DNA of 64,000 bases from Psychromonas sp. MME1 (lineage in GTDB: Bacteria; Pseudomonadota; Gammaproteobacteria; Enterobacterales; Psychromonadaceae): the NCBI RefSeq assembly GCF_041080865.1, contig NZ_CP160906.1, forward strand, positions 2,542,001-2,606,000, given 5' to 3'. Below the pieces are notes generated by a model. That model did no database searches. It worked only from the letters and a program-made list of their open reading frames with translations, and had not been told where the DNA came from. Positions 27,423 through 37,083 of the stretch are shown in pieces (within the stretch, counting starts at the first letter, position 1; the number at the start of each line of letters is the position of its first letter). The translations under genes and the position numbers were made by a program.

Positions 27423-27869
27423 AACAAACTCCAACTAAACATAAATATTACCATTAAGGTTAGCATTAAAATAAGATAGCAATACAAGGGTTACACTTAG
27501 ATACAAAGTAACTCAATTAATAAATTGTCGCCTTTCCGACACAAATAACATTCGTTGTCGCTTTTATGCTTACTTAAGGCAATTATTAAACGTTATCGCA
27601 GATCAAAATAATTATACAATTTGTGTAAAATATATGTTTATTTTGTAGGAAAATCCTGCAAAAGGAACTATATTACGCGCATGGGCAAGGGTGTGAAAAA
27701 GAAGCTGGTTATTGCAAATAAAAGCAGTAAAAGGAAACGCATCAATAATTACTTTTATCCAATAATTTGGCATTAATAATGCTTTAACCAGTAAACAATA
27801 GCTAGTAATAATAACTAGCAATTTTTAGATCCGTTACATATATTTATATGTAGCTGAGGAGTGCACTCT
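27423..27869. other. Intergenic region upstream of the aldo/keto reductase gene
   Basis: About 450 bases, very AT-rich. A 69-residue reverse-strand frame at 27612-27821 has no ribosome-binding site and no recognisable content. The region must hold promoters for both divergent genes. No structured RNA was recognised. Confidence 0.4.
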
Positions 27870-28055
27870 ATGAACAAAGATACAATCAATACAACTTTTA
27901 ACACCCCATTACTAAATGATTGTACCAATCATTTAGCCTTTCAGCTTAAACAAGCTCCAGCTGGAAATAAAAGAGAGCCAAAGAAATTGACGCCAACCTT
28001 TGAAACGTTATGCGCTGATATAGTCACTCATGAATTTATTCGTGGTTACAACTAA
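27870..28055 (+). CDS. Small hypothetical protein (61 residues)
   Basis: Starts at ATG 27870 with GAGGA 9 bases before it and is followed by a strong terminator at 28086, which together support a real short gene. The product (MNKDTINTTFNTPLLNDCTN...) is soluble, with an AFQLKQAPAGNKREPKKLTP stretch, and ends THEFIRGYN. No family is recognised. Confidence 0.55.
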   Translation: MNKDTINTTFNTPLLNDCTNHLAFQLKQAPAGNKREPKKLTPTFETLCADIVTHEFIRGYN

Positions 28056-28085
28056 GTTATAACTCACTAGCGTTAATAATGACTA

Positions 28086-28122
28086 AGTAAACAGAGTCGC
28101 TAATATAACGACTCTGTTTACT
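28086..28122. terminator. Bidirectional-looking terminator hairpin
   Basis: AGTAAACAGAGTCG and CGACTCTGTTTACT make a perfect 14-pair stem with a 9-base loop, between the convergent small gene and yaaA. Confidence 0.85.
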
Positions 28123-28142
28123 CGCTATTGTATTATTACGAG

Positions 28143-28916
28143 CTACTTTTCGTCTCGATAAAAAACTAACTCGCTCTCGGTTGATTCCGCAGCAACAAAA
28201 TAATAACCATCGACATCAAAAGAGGTTAACTGTTTAACTTCCGTTAATTGCTGTTCAATAATATAACGCGCCATTAATCCCCGTGCTTTTTTAGCATAAA
28301 AGCTAATCACTTTATATTGACCATTTTTTTGGTCTTTAAAAACAGGGGTAATAATCTTCCCTTGCAGCGCTTTTTTATTGACGGATTTAAAATACTCATT
28401 TGATGCTAGATTAATAAGTAAGTCATCACCTTGCTCAGCAAGCGATTGGTTGATAGTCTCTGTGATTAAATTCCCCCAAAATTGATAGAGGTTATTACCT
28501 CGCTCATTATCTAATCGCGTCCCCATTTCCAAGCGATAAGCAAGCATTAAATCCAATGGTCTTAAAACACCATATAAACCAGAGAGTATACATAGATGTT
28601 GCTGTGCATATTGCAAGGTAGTTGTAGATAACGTGTCGGCTTGCAAACCAGTGTAAACATCTCCTTGAAAAGCAAAAATAGCCTGTTTCGCCTTATCGGG
28701 TGAAAATGGCAATTGCCACTGCGCAAAACGAGCAAGGTTCAAACCTGCAATTTTGTCACTCACCTTCATTAATGAGGCAATTTCCTGCATAGATAGTTGT
28801 TGGCAGCGTGCTATCAATAACTCACTCTCTGCTAATAATTGCGCTTGAGAAAAAGTCGATATTGGCGCTGACGTGACAAAATCTAATGTTTTAGCAGGGG
28901 AAAGTACGACTAACAT
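28143..28916 (-). CDS. yaaA: Peroxide-stress protein YaaA
   Basis: A 257-residue cytoplasmic protein of the UPF0246 (DUF328) family. It starts [13 protein letters not shown], the family hallmark, and contains [32 protein letters not shown] and [16 protein letters not shown]. In E. coli YaaA limits free iron under hydrogen peroxide stress and has been shown to bind DNA. It lies alone, upstream of a strong terminator. Confidence 0.95.
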   Translation of the reverse strand: MLVVLSPAKTLDFVTSAPISTFSQAQLLAESELLIARCQQLSMQEIASLMKVSDKIAGLNLARFAQWQLPFSPDKAKQAIFAFQGDVYTGLQADTLSTTTLQYAQQHLCILSGLYGVLRPLDLMLAYRLEMGTRLDNERGNNLYQFWGNLITETINQSLAEQGDDLLINLASNEYFKSVNKKALQGKIITPVFKDQKNGQYKVISFYAKKARGLMARYIIEQQLTEVKQLTSFDVDGYYFVAAESTESELVFYRDEK

Positions 28917-28945
28917 TGTTACTCCTAAACAGTAATATAATGACC

Positions 28946-28977
28946 GTGCGTAACAGCCATCATGCAGCGTTACGCAC
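28946..28977. other. Hairpin between pilU and yaaA
   Basis: GTGCGTAAC and GTTACGCAC form a perfect nine-pair stem with a 14-base loop, just after the pilU stop on the minus strand. No T run follows, so it may be a weak terminator or an mRNA-end structure. Confidence 0.5.
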
Positions 28978-28990
28978 TCTTACGATGATA

Positions 28991-30106
28991 TTAAAACCCT
29001 AATGTCACATCATCTAACGCGCCTGCGCTAAAACTTTTTTTATCGGTCGTTGAGTGTAGTTTGATCATTAAGCGAACATCATTAGCCGAATCGGCATGCG
29101 CCAAGGTTTCCGTATAACCAATAATGCCTCTCTCATATAACTCAAATAGAGATTGATCAAAGGTTTTCATACCTTGTTCCGTCGATTTTTTCATAATATT
29201 TTTAAGCTCATGGAACTCTCCCTTACGAATAGCATCAGCCATGGTCGGGGTATTATATAAAATTTCAAATGCGACACGCCGTCCTTTGCCATCGGCAGTA
29301 GGCACTAACTGCTGTGCAACTATCGCACGTAAATTTACCGATAAATCAAATAAAAATTGACGATGACGATCCTTATCAACCAAATGCATAATGCGATCAA
29401 GTGCTTGGTTAGCATTATTGGCATGTAATGTTGCTAAACAGAGATGTCCTGTTTCCGCAAAATTAAGGGTAAACTCCATGGTTTCCTGATTACGAATCTC
29501 CCCCACCAAAATAACATCAGGTGCTTGTCGTAATGAGTTTTTCAATGCGTTTTCAAAGCTATCGGTATCAATACCCACTTCTCGTTGAGTGATCACCGAA
29601 CGCCCATGTTGATGCACAAATTCAATGGGATCTTCAATGGTTAAAATATGCCCTGCGGCATTTTCATTACGGTATCCTATCATCGCAGCTTGCGTTGTTG
29701 ACTTACCAGAGCCCGTTGCACCCACACAGAGAATTAAGCCATGATTCGCCATACAAGTTTCTTTTAATTGCTGCGGCAGGTGTAACTCTTCAAAACTTGG
29801 GATATTACCTTCAATGCGACGAATAACCATTGAAGGTTGCTCTTTTTGCATATAGGCACTAACACGAAAACGCCCAGATTCAACCGTATTTAAAGCAAAA
29901 TTAGACTCTTTTTCAATCTTGAATTTAGCGAATCGTTGTGCCCCCATCGCCTCTTCACAGAGTTGATAAACCTCCGCAGAGGTTAAGCTTTGATCATTGA
30001 TTTGCTCTAAATAACCATTCACTTTCATCGTTGCAGGTAACCCTACGGAGATAAAAAGATCAGACGCTTTTGTTATCGATGCTTTATGCAGTAATGCCGT
30101 TAACAT
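28991..30106 (-). CDS. pilU: Type IV pilus retraction ATPase PilU
   Basis: A 371-residue GspE/PilT-family ATPase. Walker A GATGSGKSTTQAAM starts at residue 129; the Asp box is ILTIEDPIEFVHQ, Walker B is DVILVGEIRNQETM and the His box is HLCLATLHANNANQALDRI. The GYRNENAAGHIL and LDDVTLGF features mark PilU rather than PilT. PilU works with PilT to retract type IV pili, for twitching and DNA uptake. It lies 13 bases downstream of pilT on the same strand. Confidence 0.96.
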   Translation of the reverse strand: MLTALLHKASITKASDLFISVGLPATMKVNGYLEQINDQSLTSAEVYQLCEEAMGAQRFAKFKIEKESNFALNTVESGRFRVSAYMQKEQPSMVIRRIEGNIPSFEELHLPQQLKETCMANHGLILCVGATGSGKSTTQAAMIGYRNENAAGHILTIEDPIEFVHQHGRSVITQREVGIDTDSFENALKNSLRQAPDVILVGEIRNQETMEFTLNFAETGHLCLATLHANNANQALDRIMHLVDKDRHRQFLFDLSVNLRAIVAQQLVPTADGKGRRVAFEILYNTPTMADAIRKGEFHELKNIMKKSTEQGMKTFDQSLFELYERGIIGYTETLAHADSANDVRLMIKLHSTTDKKSFSAGALDDVTLGF

Positions 30107-30119
30107 GACTTAATCCTTG

Positions 30120-31154
30120 TTAGAAAGTTTTAGGGTCAGATGCTTTTTGTGCCGCATCTGCATGAGAAACTTGCCCCTGGCTCACTAGGTTACGTAAACA
30201 TTGATCTAATGTTTGCATACCATGCACCATCCCAGTTTGAATAACCGAATACATTTGTGCAACTTTATCTTCACGAATAAGGTTACGAATGGCTGGGATA
30301 CCAAGCATGATCTCGTGTGCAGCAACACGACCACCGCCATTTTTCTTTAATAGCGTTTGTGAAATAACCGCACGTAATGACTCAGATAACATAGATCGCA
30401 CCATGCCTTTTTCTGCCGCAGGAAATACATCGATAACACGGTCTATGGTTTTGGCTGCGGATGTGGTGTGCAATGTTCCAAATACGAGGTGGCCCGTTTC
30501 AGCGGCTGTTAATGCTAAACGAATGGTTTCTAAATCACGCATCTCACCGACCAGAATAACATCGGGATCTTCACGCAAGGCGCTTTTAAGGGCGCGATCA
30601 AAACCAAGGGTATCTTTATAGACTTCACGTTGGTTAATCAGCGCTTTTTTACTTTCATGCACGAACTCGATCGGATCTTCGATGGTCAAAATATGTTCAT
30701 GACGACTTTCATTGATATAATCAATCATCGCTGCGAGTGTCGTTGATTTACCCGATCCCGTAGGCCCTGTTACTAAAACCAAACCACGGGGAAATTCAGA
30801 TATTTTCTTAAAAATCGCGGGTGCATGTAAATCATCCAATGTTAATACTTTGCTTGGGATGGTACGAAATACCGCACCAGCGCCTCGTTTTTGGTTAAAT
30901 GCATTAACACGGAAACGGGCTAAGTCTGGAATTTCAAATGAAAAATCGGTTTCTAGCTGCTCTTCAAAATCTTTACGCTGCTTATCATTCATAATGTCAT
31001 AAATTAGACTATGCACCTCTTTATGCTCTAAAGCTGGTATATTTATCTTGCGAACTTCGCCATCTACCCTGATCATTGGAGGAACGCCAGCAGAAAGGTG
31101 TAGATCTGATGCATTATGCTTTACACTAAAAGCTAATAACTCTGTAATATCCAT
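30120..31154 (-). CDS. pilT: Type IV pilus retraction ATPase PilT
   Basis: A 344-residue hexameric motor ATPase that depolymerises the pilus at the inner membrane. Walker A GPTGSGKST is at 130-138, with VILVGEMRDLETIRLALTAA (Walker B), HLVFGTLHTTSAAKTIDRV (His box) and AIRNLIREDK (the AIRNLIRE motif of PilT). It is the first gene of the pilT-pilU unit. Its ATG is only 18 bases from the divergent yggS start. Confidence 0.97.
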   Translation of the reverse strand: MDITELLAFSVKHNASDLHLSAGVPPMIRVDGEVRKINIPALEHKEVHSLIYDIMNDKQRKDFEEQLETDFSFEIPDLARFRVNAFNQKRGAGAVFRTIPSKVLTLDDLHAPAIFKKISEFPRGLVLVTGPTGSGKSTTLAAMIDYINESRHEHILTIEDPIEFVHESKKALINQREVYKDTLGFDRALKSALREDPDVILVGEMRDLETIRLALTAAETGHLVFGTLHTTSAAKTIDRVIDVFPAAEKGMVRSMLSESLRAVISQTLLKKNGGGRVAAHEIMLGIPAIRNLIREDKVAQMYSVIQTGMVHGMQTLDQCLRNLVSQGQVSHADAAQKASDPKTF

Positions 31155-31172
31155 AATTTAAAAATCCTATTT

Positions 31173-31874
31173 ATGATGAACAATATTTTTCAACAAATAA
31201 CAAACGTTAAACAAAAAATAGCGCATGCAGCTCAACAAGTACACAGAAATCCTGAGCAGGTTCAGCTATTAGCGGTGAGTAAAACCAAGCCTGTTGCACT
31301 AATCAAACAGGCTTATGACTTTGGTTTACGCCATTTTGGTGAAAATTACGTGCAAGAAAGCGTAGAAAAAATCCAACAAATCAAAACTGATAAGGCATTT
31401 TCAGATCCGATTTATTGGTATTTTATTGGCCCATTACAATCCAATAAAACACGCCTTGTTGCTGAAAATTTTGACTGGGTACAAAGTGTTGAGCGAATGA
31501 AAATAGCACAACGCTTAAATGATCAACGTCCCAGTGAGTTAGCACCACTTAATATTTGCCTACAGGTTAATATTAGCGGAGAACAAAGTAAGTCGGGTAC
31601 TACTTTATCGCAAGTTATTGAGCTAGCTTCACAAGTAAGTACATTACCACGCTTAAAACTACGTGGAATCATGGCGATCGCCGAAAATACCAGCGATCAA
31701 CTACGCCTTGAAAAACAGTTCCAAGAGCTCCATAACATCTATTTACAGCTACAACAGCGATTTCCTAATATAGACACGTTGTCGATGGGAATGAGTGGCG
31801 ACTTAGAAAGCGCAATTCGTTGCGGTAGTACCATGGTACGAATTGGTAGTGATATTTTCGGTCGTAGAGACTGA
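31173..31874 (+). CDS. yggS: Pyridoxal-phosphate homeostasis protein YggS (PLPBP)
   Basis: A 233-residue PLP-binding protein that buffers vitamin B6 and affects amino-acid pools. The PLP lysine is in QLLAVSKTKPV (about residue 36); HFGENYVQESVEKIQ, WYFIGPLQSNKTRLV and LSMGMSGDLESAIRCGSTMV are family motifs. Two ATG codons (31173 and 31176) are possible. No clear ribosome-binding site is visible. It heads the yggS-proC-yggT-yggU run and is divergent from pilT, as in vibrios and other gammaproteobacteria. Confidence 0.96.
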   Translation: MMNNIFQQITNVKQKIAHAAQQVHRNPEQVQLLAVSKTKPVALIKQAYDFGLRHFGENYVQESVEKIQQIKTDKAFSDPIYWYFIGPLQSNKTRLVAENFDWVQSVERMKIAQRLNDQRPSELAPLNICLQVNISGEQSKSGTTLSQVIELASQVSTLPRLKLRGIMAIAENTSDQLRLEKQFQELHNIYLQLQQRFPNIDTLSMGMSGDLESAIRCGSTMVRIGSDIFGRRD

Positions 31875-31900
31875 TTTTTATTTTTAAAAAAGGAATTAAC

Positions 31901-32725
31901 ATGTTACACAAAAAAATTACATTTATTGGTGCGGGCAACATGGCGACAAGCATAATCAGCGGTCTAGTTAAAGATGGTTACCCGAGTGATTTAATTTGTG
32001 CGAGTGAACCAAACATTGCAAATACACAGAAATTAGCAGATAAATACGCAGTAAAAACAAGCCAAGATAACAACCAAGCAACACAATGGGCTGATGTCAT
32101 CGTTTTATCGGTAAAACCACAAATAATGCCAGCGGTCTGCCAAGACCTAGCAGAACAAGGAATCGATTTTAGTCAAAAACTCATTATCTCGATTGCTGCA
32201 GGTATTTCAGTACAACGTCTACACTCGTTATTGGGTGAAAACAGTGCGATCGTTCGTACTATGCCAAATACCCCATCACTTTTGAAAAAAGGGATGACGG
32301 GCTTATTTGCTTCACAGCAAGTCACCGATGCAGACAAAGCTTTTGCTGGTGAATTAATGGCAGCAGTCGGCGAAACACTGTGGGTTGAAGATGAAGCGAT
32401 GATCAATGCGGTTATTGCCGCATCAGGATCATCTCCTGCTTATTTCTTTCTGTTTATGGAAGCAATGCAAGAAAAAGCAATGGAGATGGGCTTTACTGAA
32501 CAGCAAGCACGTTTACTCGTACAGCAAGCTGCATTAGGTAGTGCAGAAATGGTCAAAGAAAATAGTGAAATTAGTCTCGCCACATTACGTGAAAATGTCA
32601 CGTCAAAGGGAGGCACAACTGCCGAAGCGGTGCGCACATTGAACGAATTAACATTAAAAGAGACCGTCGCTAAGGCCATGCAAGCAGCTGCTGACCGTGG
32701 TGTAGAGATGGAAAAGTTATTTTAA
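31901..32725 (+). CDS. proC: Pyrroline-5-carboxylate reductase
   Basis: The last step of proline synthesis: reduces pyrroline-5-carboxylate with NAD(P)H. The 274 residues start with the Rossmann motif ITFIGAGNMATSIISGL; VLSVKPQIMPAV, RTMPNTPSLLKKGMTGL and the C-terminal signature LRENVTSKGGTTAEAVRTLN follow. AAGGA lies before the ATG. It sits 26 bases after yggS. Confidence 0.97.
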   Translation: MLHKKITFIGAGNMATSIISGLVKDGYPSDLICASEPNIANTQKLADKYAVKTSQDNNQATQWADVIVLSVKPQIMPAVCQDLAEQGIDFSQKLIISIAAGISVQRLHSLLGENSAIVRTMPNTPSLLKKGMTGLFASQQVTDADKAFAGELMAAVGETLWVEDEAMINAVIAASGSSPAYFFLFMEAMQEKAMEMGFTEQQARLLVQQAALGSAEMVKENSEISLATLRENVTSKGGTTAEAVRTLNELTLKETVAKAMQAAADRGVEMEKLF

Positions 32726-32749
32726 GTTTACAAAAAGAGAGAATATCCA

Positions 32750-33292
32750 ATGAATGCTGTTAATTTTTTAGTCAATACTCTGTTTGATCTCTATCTGATG
32801 GTGGTATTGCTACGAGTCTGGTTACAGGTTGCTCGTGCTGATTTTTATAACCCCTTTAGCCAATTTATCGTTAAAGCGACGCAACCGGTTGTCGCGCCGT
32901 TACGTCGGGTTATACCAAGCTTGGGTGGTTGGGATACGGCGACGATCGTCTTTGCTCTGTGTGTAGCAGCATTAAAAGTTATTAGTTTAAGTTTAATTAT
33001 CGGCGCTTCGATTACTCCCTTCATTGTCGCTGTATCAGCATTGGTTATTTTCATAACCGCTGTATTTAAACTACTCTTTTGGGTATTGATCTTACGTGCC
33101 ATTCTCAGTTGGATTAGTCGCGGCCATAACCCAATTGAAGCAGTGATGATTCAATTAACCGAACCGCTACTTGCACCAGTACGACGCTTTATTCCTCCTA
33201 TGGGTGGGCTGGATCTATCGATGCTAGTGGTGTTACTCGGCTTGCAATTTTTAGAAATGCTAATCAATGACCTACTGCAACAGCTATTCTAA
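32750..33292 (+). CDS. yggT: YggT-family membrane protein
   Basis: A 180-residue inner-membrane protein with two YGGT repeats, each with two helices. The motif VRxFIPPxGG-like loop is seen twice: [14 protein letters not shown] and [14 protein letters not shown]. Related proteins have been linked to osmotic or potassium tolerance and, in plastids, to cytochrome b6f and division; the function here is unknown. Its stop overlaps the yggU start by one base (TAATG). Confidence 0.93.
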   Translation: MNAVNFLVNTLFDLYLMVVLLRVWLQVARADFYNPFSQFIVKATQPVVAPLRRVIPSLGGWDTATIVFALCVAALKVISLSLIIGASITPFIVAVSALVIFITAVFKLLFWVLILRAILSWISRGHNPIEAVMIQLTEPLLAPVRRFIPPMGGLDLSMLVVLLGLQFLEMLINDLLQQLF

Positions 33293-33594
33293 TGAGTGTG
33301 AATTACTTAAAACAAGACGGAGAAGATCTTCTACTGCGTCTTGTTTTACAACCGAAGGCGAGTTGCGATAAGTTTGTCGGTTTATTAGGAGATGAGCTTA
33401 AAGTGATGATTACTGCACCTCCGATAGATGGTAAAGCGAATCAACACTTAATTAAATTTCTTAGTAAGCAGTTTAAAGTCCCTAAGGGTGCGGTCATCGT
33501 AGAAAAAGGATCATTAAATCGCCATAAATTAGTGCGCATTCAAAATCCCAAACAGATTCCCCCCTTTTTTAATAACAAGGATGAACCATGTTGA
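33292..33594 (+). CDS. yggU: YggU/DUF167-family protein
   Basis: A 100-residue protein. [20 protein letters not shown] and [20 protein letters not shown] are DUF167 hallmarks. Molecular function unknown. It is coupled to yggT by a one-base stop/start overlap, and its end overlaps the next gene by 7 bases. Confidence 0.92.
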   Translation: MSVNYLKQDGEDLLLRLVLQPKASCDKFVGLLGDELKVMITAPPIDGKANQHLIKFLSKQFKVPKGAVIVEKGSLNRHKLVRIQNPKQIPPFFNNKDEPC

Positions 33595-34028
33595 CATTAA
33601 ATAGACTGTTAATTGCCTCTCTATTAACCGCTTTTTCGCTATTTTCTTCGATAACTTTTGCAGAGCAATCCCTTCGCTTTGCTAATTTACAGGTGCACTA
33701 TATCGCCCTACCAACGACTTTTTTACAGCCAGAAATTGCTCAGCAATATGGTATAAAACGCAGCAAATTTACTGGCTTGATTAATATTTCCGTACTGGAT
33801 GAAAATGACAACTTAAAAGCCGTTGCAGCACAGTTATCTGGCACAGGTAAAAATCTTATCGGGCAAGTAGAAACATTAAATTTCAAAGAGATACGAGAAG
33901 GAGAGGCTATTTACTACATTGCTACTTATCCCTTTAGCAATGAAGAAATTGTAAACTTTTCCATTGCAATTAAAAGCGCCAACACAACCAATACACTTAA
34001 GTTCCAACACAAGTTTTATACAGAGTAA
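33588..34028 (+). CDS. DUF4426 exported protein
   Basis: A 146-residue protein with a signal peptide ([20 protein letters not shown]). The body ([39 protein letters not shown]) matches the DUF4426 family usually found between yggU and rdgB in vibrios and relatives. Function unknown. It overlaps yggU by 7 bases and precedes rdgB by 13 bases. Confidence 0.88.
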   Translation: MLTLNRLLIASLLTAFSLFSSITFAEQSLRFANLQVHYIALPTTFLQPEIAQQYGIKRSKFTGLINISVLDENDNLKAVAAQLSGTGKNLIGQVETLNFKEIREGEAIYYIATYPFSNEEIVNFSIAIKSANTTNTLKFQHKFYTE

Positions 34029-34041
34029 AAACAGGCAAATT

Positions 34042-34643
34042 ATGAAAAAAAAATGGGTTTTAGCCACAGGTAACAAAGGTAAAGTCAAGGAGATAGCGAA
34101 CTGCTTAATAGCTTCTCAATTGAAGTCTTACCACAAAGTCATTTTAACGTTGCAGAGGTTCCAGAAACAGGTACAACCTTTGTTGAAAATGCCATTATCA
34201 AAGCGCGCCACGCAGCTAAAATAACAGGTCTGCCAGCCATTGCCGATGATTCTGGTTTAGAGGTCGATTTTTTAAATGGTCAACCCGGTATCTACTCCTC
34301 TCGTTTTGCCGGTGAAAATGCCACCGATCAAGATAATATAGATCTACTATTGAGTAAATTAGAGGGTATTAGTGCAGATCAACGCAGCGCTCGTTTTCAA
34401 TGCGTACTCGTTTATATGCGTCACGCTTTAGATCCGACCCCCATTATCTGCCAAGGTACATGGGAGGGGGTAATTAGTAATGAAATGCAAGGTAAAAATG
34501 GCTTTGGTTATGATCCAATCTTTTGGGTCGAAAGTGAACAGTGTTCATCGGCACAGCTAAGCAAGCAACGCAAGGGGGAGTTAAGCCACCGCGGTAAAGC
34601 CTTGGCAATGCTTGTAGAGTTACTCAAAGAGCAGTTGGGTTAA
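34042..34643 (+). pseudogene. rdgB: dITP/XTP pyrophosphatase RdgB, broken by a one-base frameshift
   Basis: RdgB removes non-canonical purine triphosphates (dITP, XTP) from the nucleotide pool. The start is normal (KKWVLATGNKGKVKEIA), but at about 34098 the frame changes: ATAGCG-AACTGC should read ATAGCG-GAACTGC. In the other frame the protein continues correctly with LLNSFSIEVLPQSHFNVAEV, FVENAIIKARHAAK and AIADDSGLEVDFL to GELSHRGKALAML. One missing G explains it. The rest is intact and of normal length (about 200 residues), so this is either a very recent mutation or a read error. Confidence 0.9.
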
Positions 34644-34707
34644 TCGCTGACTATTTATTGCCCCTACCATGAGGTAAGGGCTATTGTGCACATTATTAGG
34701 TTATTAA

Positions 34708-35850
34708 ATGCTACAGTTACCCCCTTTAAGCCTCTATATTCATTTTCCTTGGTGTATTGAAAAGTGCCCCTATTGCGATTTTAATTCCCATAAATTACAG
34801 GGTACGATCCCAGAACAAGCCTACTTGCAGGCACTTCTCGATGATCTAAATAACGAGTTAGTTTATGTGCAAGGTCGTCAATTAGAGAGCATTTTTATCG
34901 GCGGCGGTACACCGAGTTTAATTTCAGCGTCAGGGATAGCATGGTTGCTTACTGAAATTAAACAGAAAATTCCCTTTAAAAAAGAGATAGAGATCACCCT
35001 TGAAGCCAATCCAGGGGCGATTGAAAATCAGAAAATAAGCGATTTTAAGAAAGCGGGAATTAGCCGTTTCTCCTTTGGTGTACAAAGCTTCCAGCAACAA
35101 AAACTAACGCTATTAGGTAGAATCCATGGCCCACAGGAAGCCGTTAATGCCGCGAAACAAGCGACCGCAGTAGGTATGAAAACCTTTAATTTAGATTTGA
35201 TGCATGGCTTGCCTGAACAGACACTTACTGATGCACTTGAAGATTTACAAACTGCCATCGCATTACAACCAACACACCTCTCTTGGTATCAATTAACCAT
35301 CGAACCCAATACCCAATATTTTTCACATCCCCCTAAATTACCTGAAGATGAGCTTCTCTGGGAGATTCAAGAGGCAGGTGTTAAGTTACTCGCAGAGAAT
35401 GGTTATCAGCAGTATGAGATATCAGGTTATTGCAAAACGGGTTTCGCCTGCCAGCACAACCTTAACTATTGGCGCTTTGGCGACTATATCGGTATTGGCT
35501 GTGGCGCCCATGGTAAGTTAACCTTGCCACTTGAAAATAAAATCATTCGCAGCAGTAAAATCAAACACCCTAAGGGTTATTTAGATAAGTCTCGTCCATT
35601 TATCGATCACACTCATGTCGTCGCCAAAGATGAAATCGCCTTTGAATATATGATGAATCGCTTACGACTATTTGAGGTAATCCCATTTAAAGAGTTTGAA
35701 GCTTACACGGGATTAAGCGTTGCAACCATAGAGCCAGCGATAACTGCCGCGATCAATAAAAATTTATTGGTAAAAAATAGCGACAACTGGCAAGTAACTG
35801 AGCTTGGTCACCGCTACTTAAATGAACTATTGACGCTATTTATGGAATAA
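34708..35850 (+). CDS. hemW: Heme chaperone HemW (radical SAM family)
   Basis: A 380-residue protein with the radical-SAM cluster motif CxxxCxxC as CIEKCPYC (Cys16, Cys20, Cys23), followed by IFIGGGTPSLIS and SFGVQSFQQQKLTLLGRIH. HemW binds heme and delivers it to membrane targets; it was long misnamed a coproporphyrinogen oxidase and lacks coproporphyrinogen oxidase activity. It follows rdgB by 64 bases. It converges with fbp, their stop codons 3 bases apart. Confidence 0.95.
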   Translation: MLQLPPLSLYIHFPWCIEKCPYCDFNSHKLQGTIPEQAYLQALLDDLNNELVYVQGRQLESIFIGGGTPSLISASGIAWLLTEIKQKIPFKKEIEITLEANPGAIENQKISDFKKAGISRFSFGVQSFQQQKLTLLGRIHGPQEAVNAAKQATAVGMKTFNLDLMHGLPEQTLTDALEDLQTAIALQPTHLSWYQLTIEPNTQYFSHPPKLPEDELLWEIQEAGVKLLAENGYQQYEISGYCKTGFACQHNLNYWRFGDYIGIGCGAHGKLTLPLENKIIRSSKIKHPKGYLDKSRPFIDHTHVVAKDEIAFEYMMNRLRLFEVIPFKEFEAYTGLSVATIEPAITAAINKNLLVKNSDNWQVTELGHRYLNELLTLFME

Positions 35851-35853
35851 TTT

Positions 35854-36861
35854 TTAATGTTGAGGGGAATATTTTTCCATCATCCCTTCAACATCATCCA
35901 TCATCTCAGAGCTACCGCAGAAAAAGGGGACACGTTGATGGAGTTCCGTAGGCTCTATGGTCATAATTCGATTAAAGCCATCACTGGCACGACCGCCAGC
36001 CTGTTCAATCAAAAATGCCATTGGATTACATTCGTACAATAAACGTAATTTTCCTTTTGGTGCAGAGGCCGTTGAAGGGTAGATATAAATCCCCCCCTTT
36101 AATAAATTACGATGAAAATCAGAGACTAATGAGCCAATATAACGAGAGGTGTAGGGACGATTTGATGCGGGTTCGATCTCTTGGCAATGTTTTAAATATT
36201 TCTTAACACCATCGGGGAATTTAAGATAATTACCTTCGTTAATCGAGTATATTTTGCCAGTCACAGGGATCTGGATATTTTCATGGGAAAGGTAAAAAAC
36301 GCCTAATGATGGATCGCAAGTAAAGCCATGCACTCCATTTCCCGTTGTGTAAACCAACATGGTTGATGAACCATAAATAATATACCCCGCAGCGACTTGG
36401 CGTATACCTGGCTGTAAAAAATCGTCTAATACAACGGGTTCACCTAACGGGCTAAGCCTTTGATAAACAGAAAATATAGTACCGATAGAGACATTAACAT
36501 CAATATTCGATGAGCCATCAAGCGGATCCATTAATACGACATACTTGCTGTTTACGCTGCGCTCACTATCAAAGATAATAATATCTTCCTCTTCTTCCGA
36601 TGCAACACCACAGACTTCTCCTCTCGCTTCTAATGCAGACTTAAACACATTGTTAGCAAATAGATCCATTTTTTGCTGTACTTCACCCTGTACATTTTCA
36701 AGGCCGGTTACGCCAATAATATCGACTAGCCCTGCTGTATTTATTTCCCGATTAACGACTTTCGCAGCTAATCGAATAGAACTTAGCAGTAAAGATAATT
36801 CACCCGTCGCTTTAGGGTATTCGTTTTGTTGTGCAATGATATATTCGCCTAAGGTGATCAT
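35854..36861 (-). CDS. fbp: Fructose-1,6-bisphosphatase, class I
   Basis: Gluconeogenic enzyme hydrolysing fructose 1,6-bisphosphate to fructose 6-phosphate. The 335 residues match E. coli Fbp in length. The metal site is [20 protein letters not shown], about residues 107-126; [13 protein letters not shown] and [20 protein letters not shown] complete the active-site features. It stands alone, convergent with hemW and divergent from the PepSY gene. Confidence 0.97.
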   Translation of the reverse strand: MITLGEYIIAQQNEYPKATGELSLLLSSIRLAAKVVNREINTAGLVDIIGVTGLENVQGEVQQKMDLFANNVFKSALEARGEVCGVASEEEEDIIIFDSERSVNSKYVVLMDPLDGSSNIDVNVSIGTIFSVYQRLSPLGEPVVLDDFLQPGIRQVAAGYIIYGSSTMLVYTTGNGVHGFTCDPSLGVFYLSHENIQIPVTGKIYSINEGNYLKFPDGVKKYLKHCQEIEPASNRPYTSRYIGSLVSDFHRNLLKGGIYIYPSTASAPKGKLRLLYECNPMAFLIEQAGGRASDGFNRIMTIEPTELHQRVPFFCGSSEMMDDVEGMMEKYSPQH

Positions 36862-37083
36862 TTTCTACTCCCTATAATATAATGTGTCGCTGATATCCAA
36901 CGCTATATATTCGACCATCGAAAAAGTTAACAAAATAAAAGGCGAATACAATCACCCTCAAAATGATGCGCTAATGAGTGCAAACAAATAGGCAAAGATT
37001 AACTTTTTGTAATGATTCATCCACCTTTTCGATCTGATCAATGCGCTACAATTTTCTCATCAAATAACTATAGGAAACAAAAC

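Noticed and set aside
27612-27821. Reverse-strand 69-residue gene
   Set aside because: No ribosome-binding site, no recognisable content, AT-rich non-coding composition.
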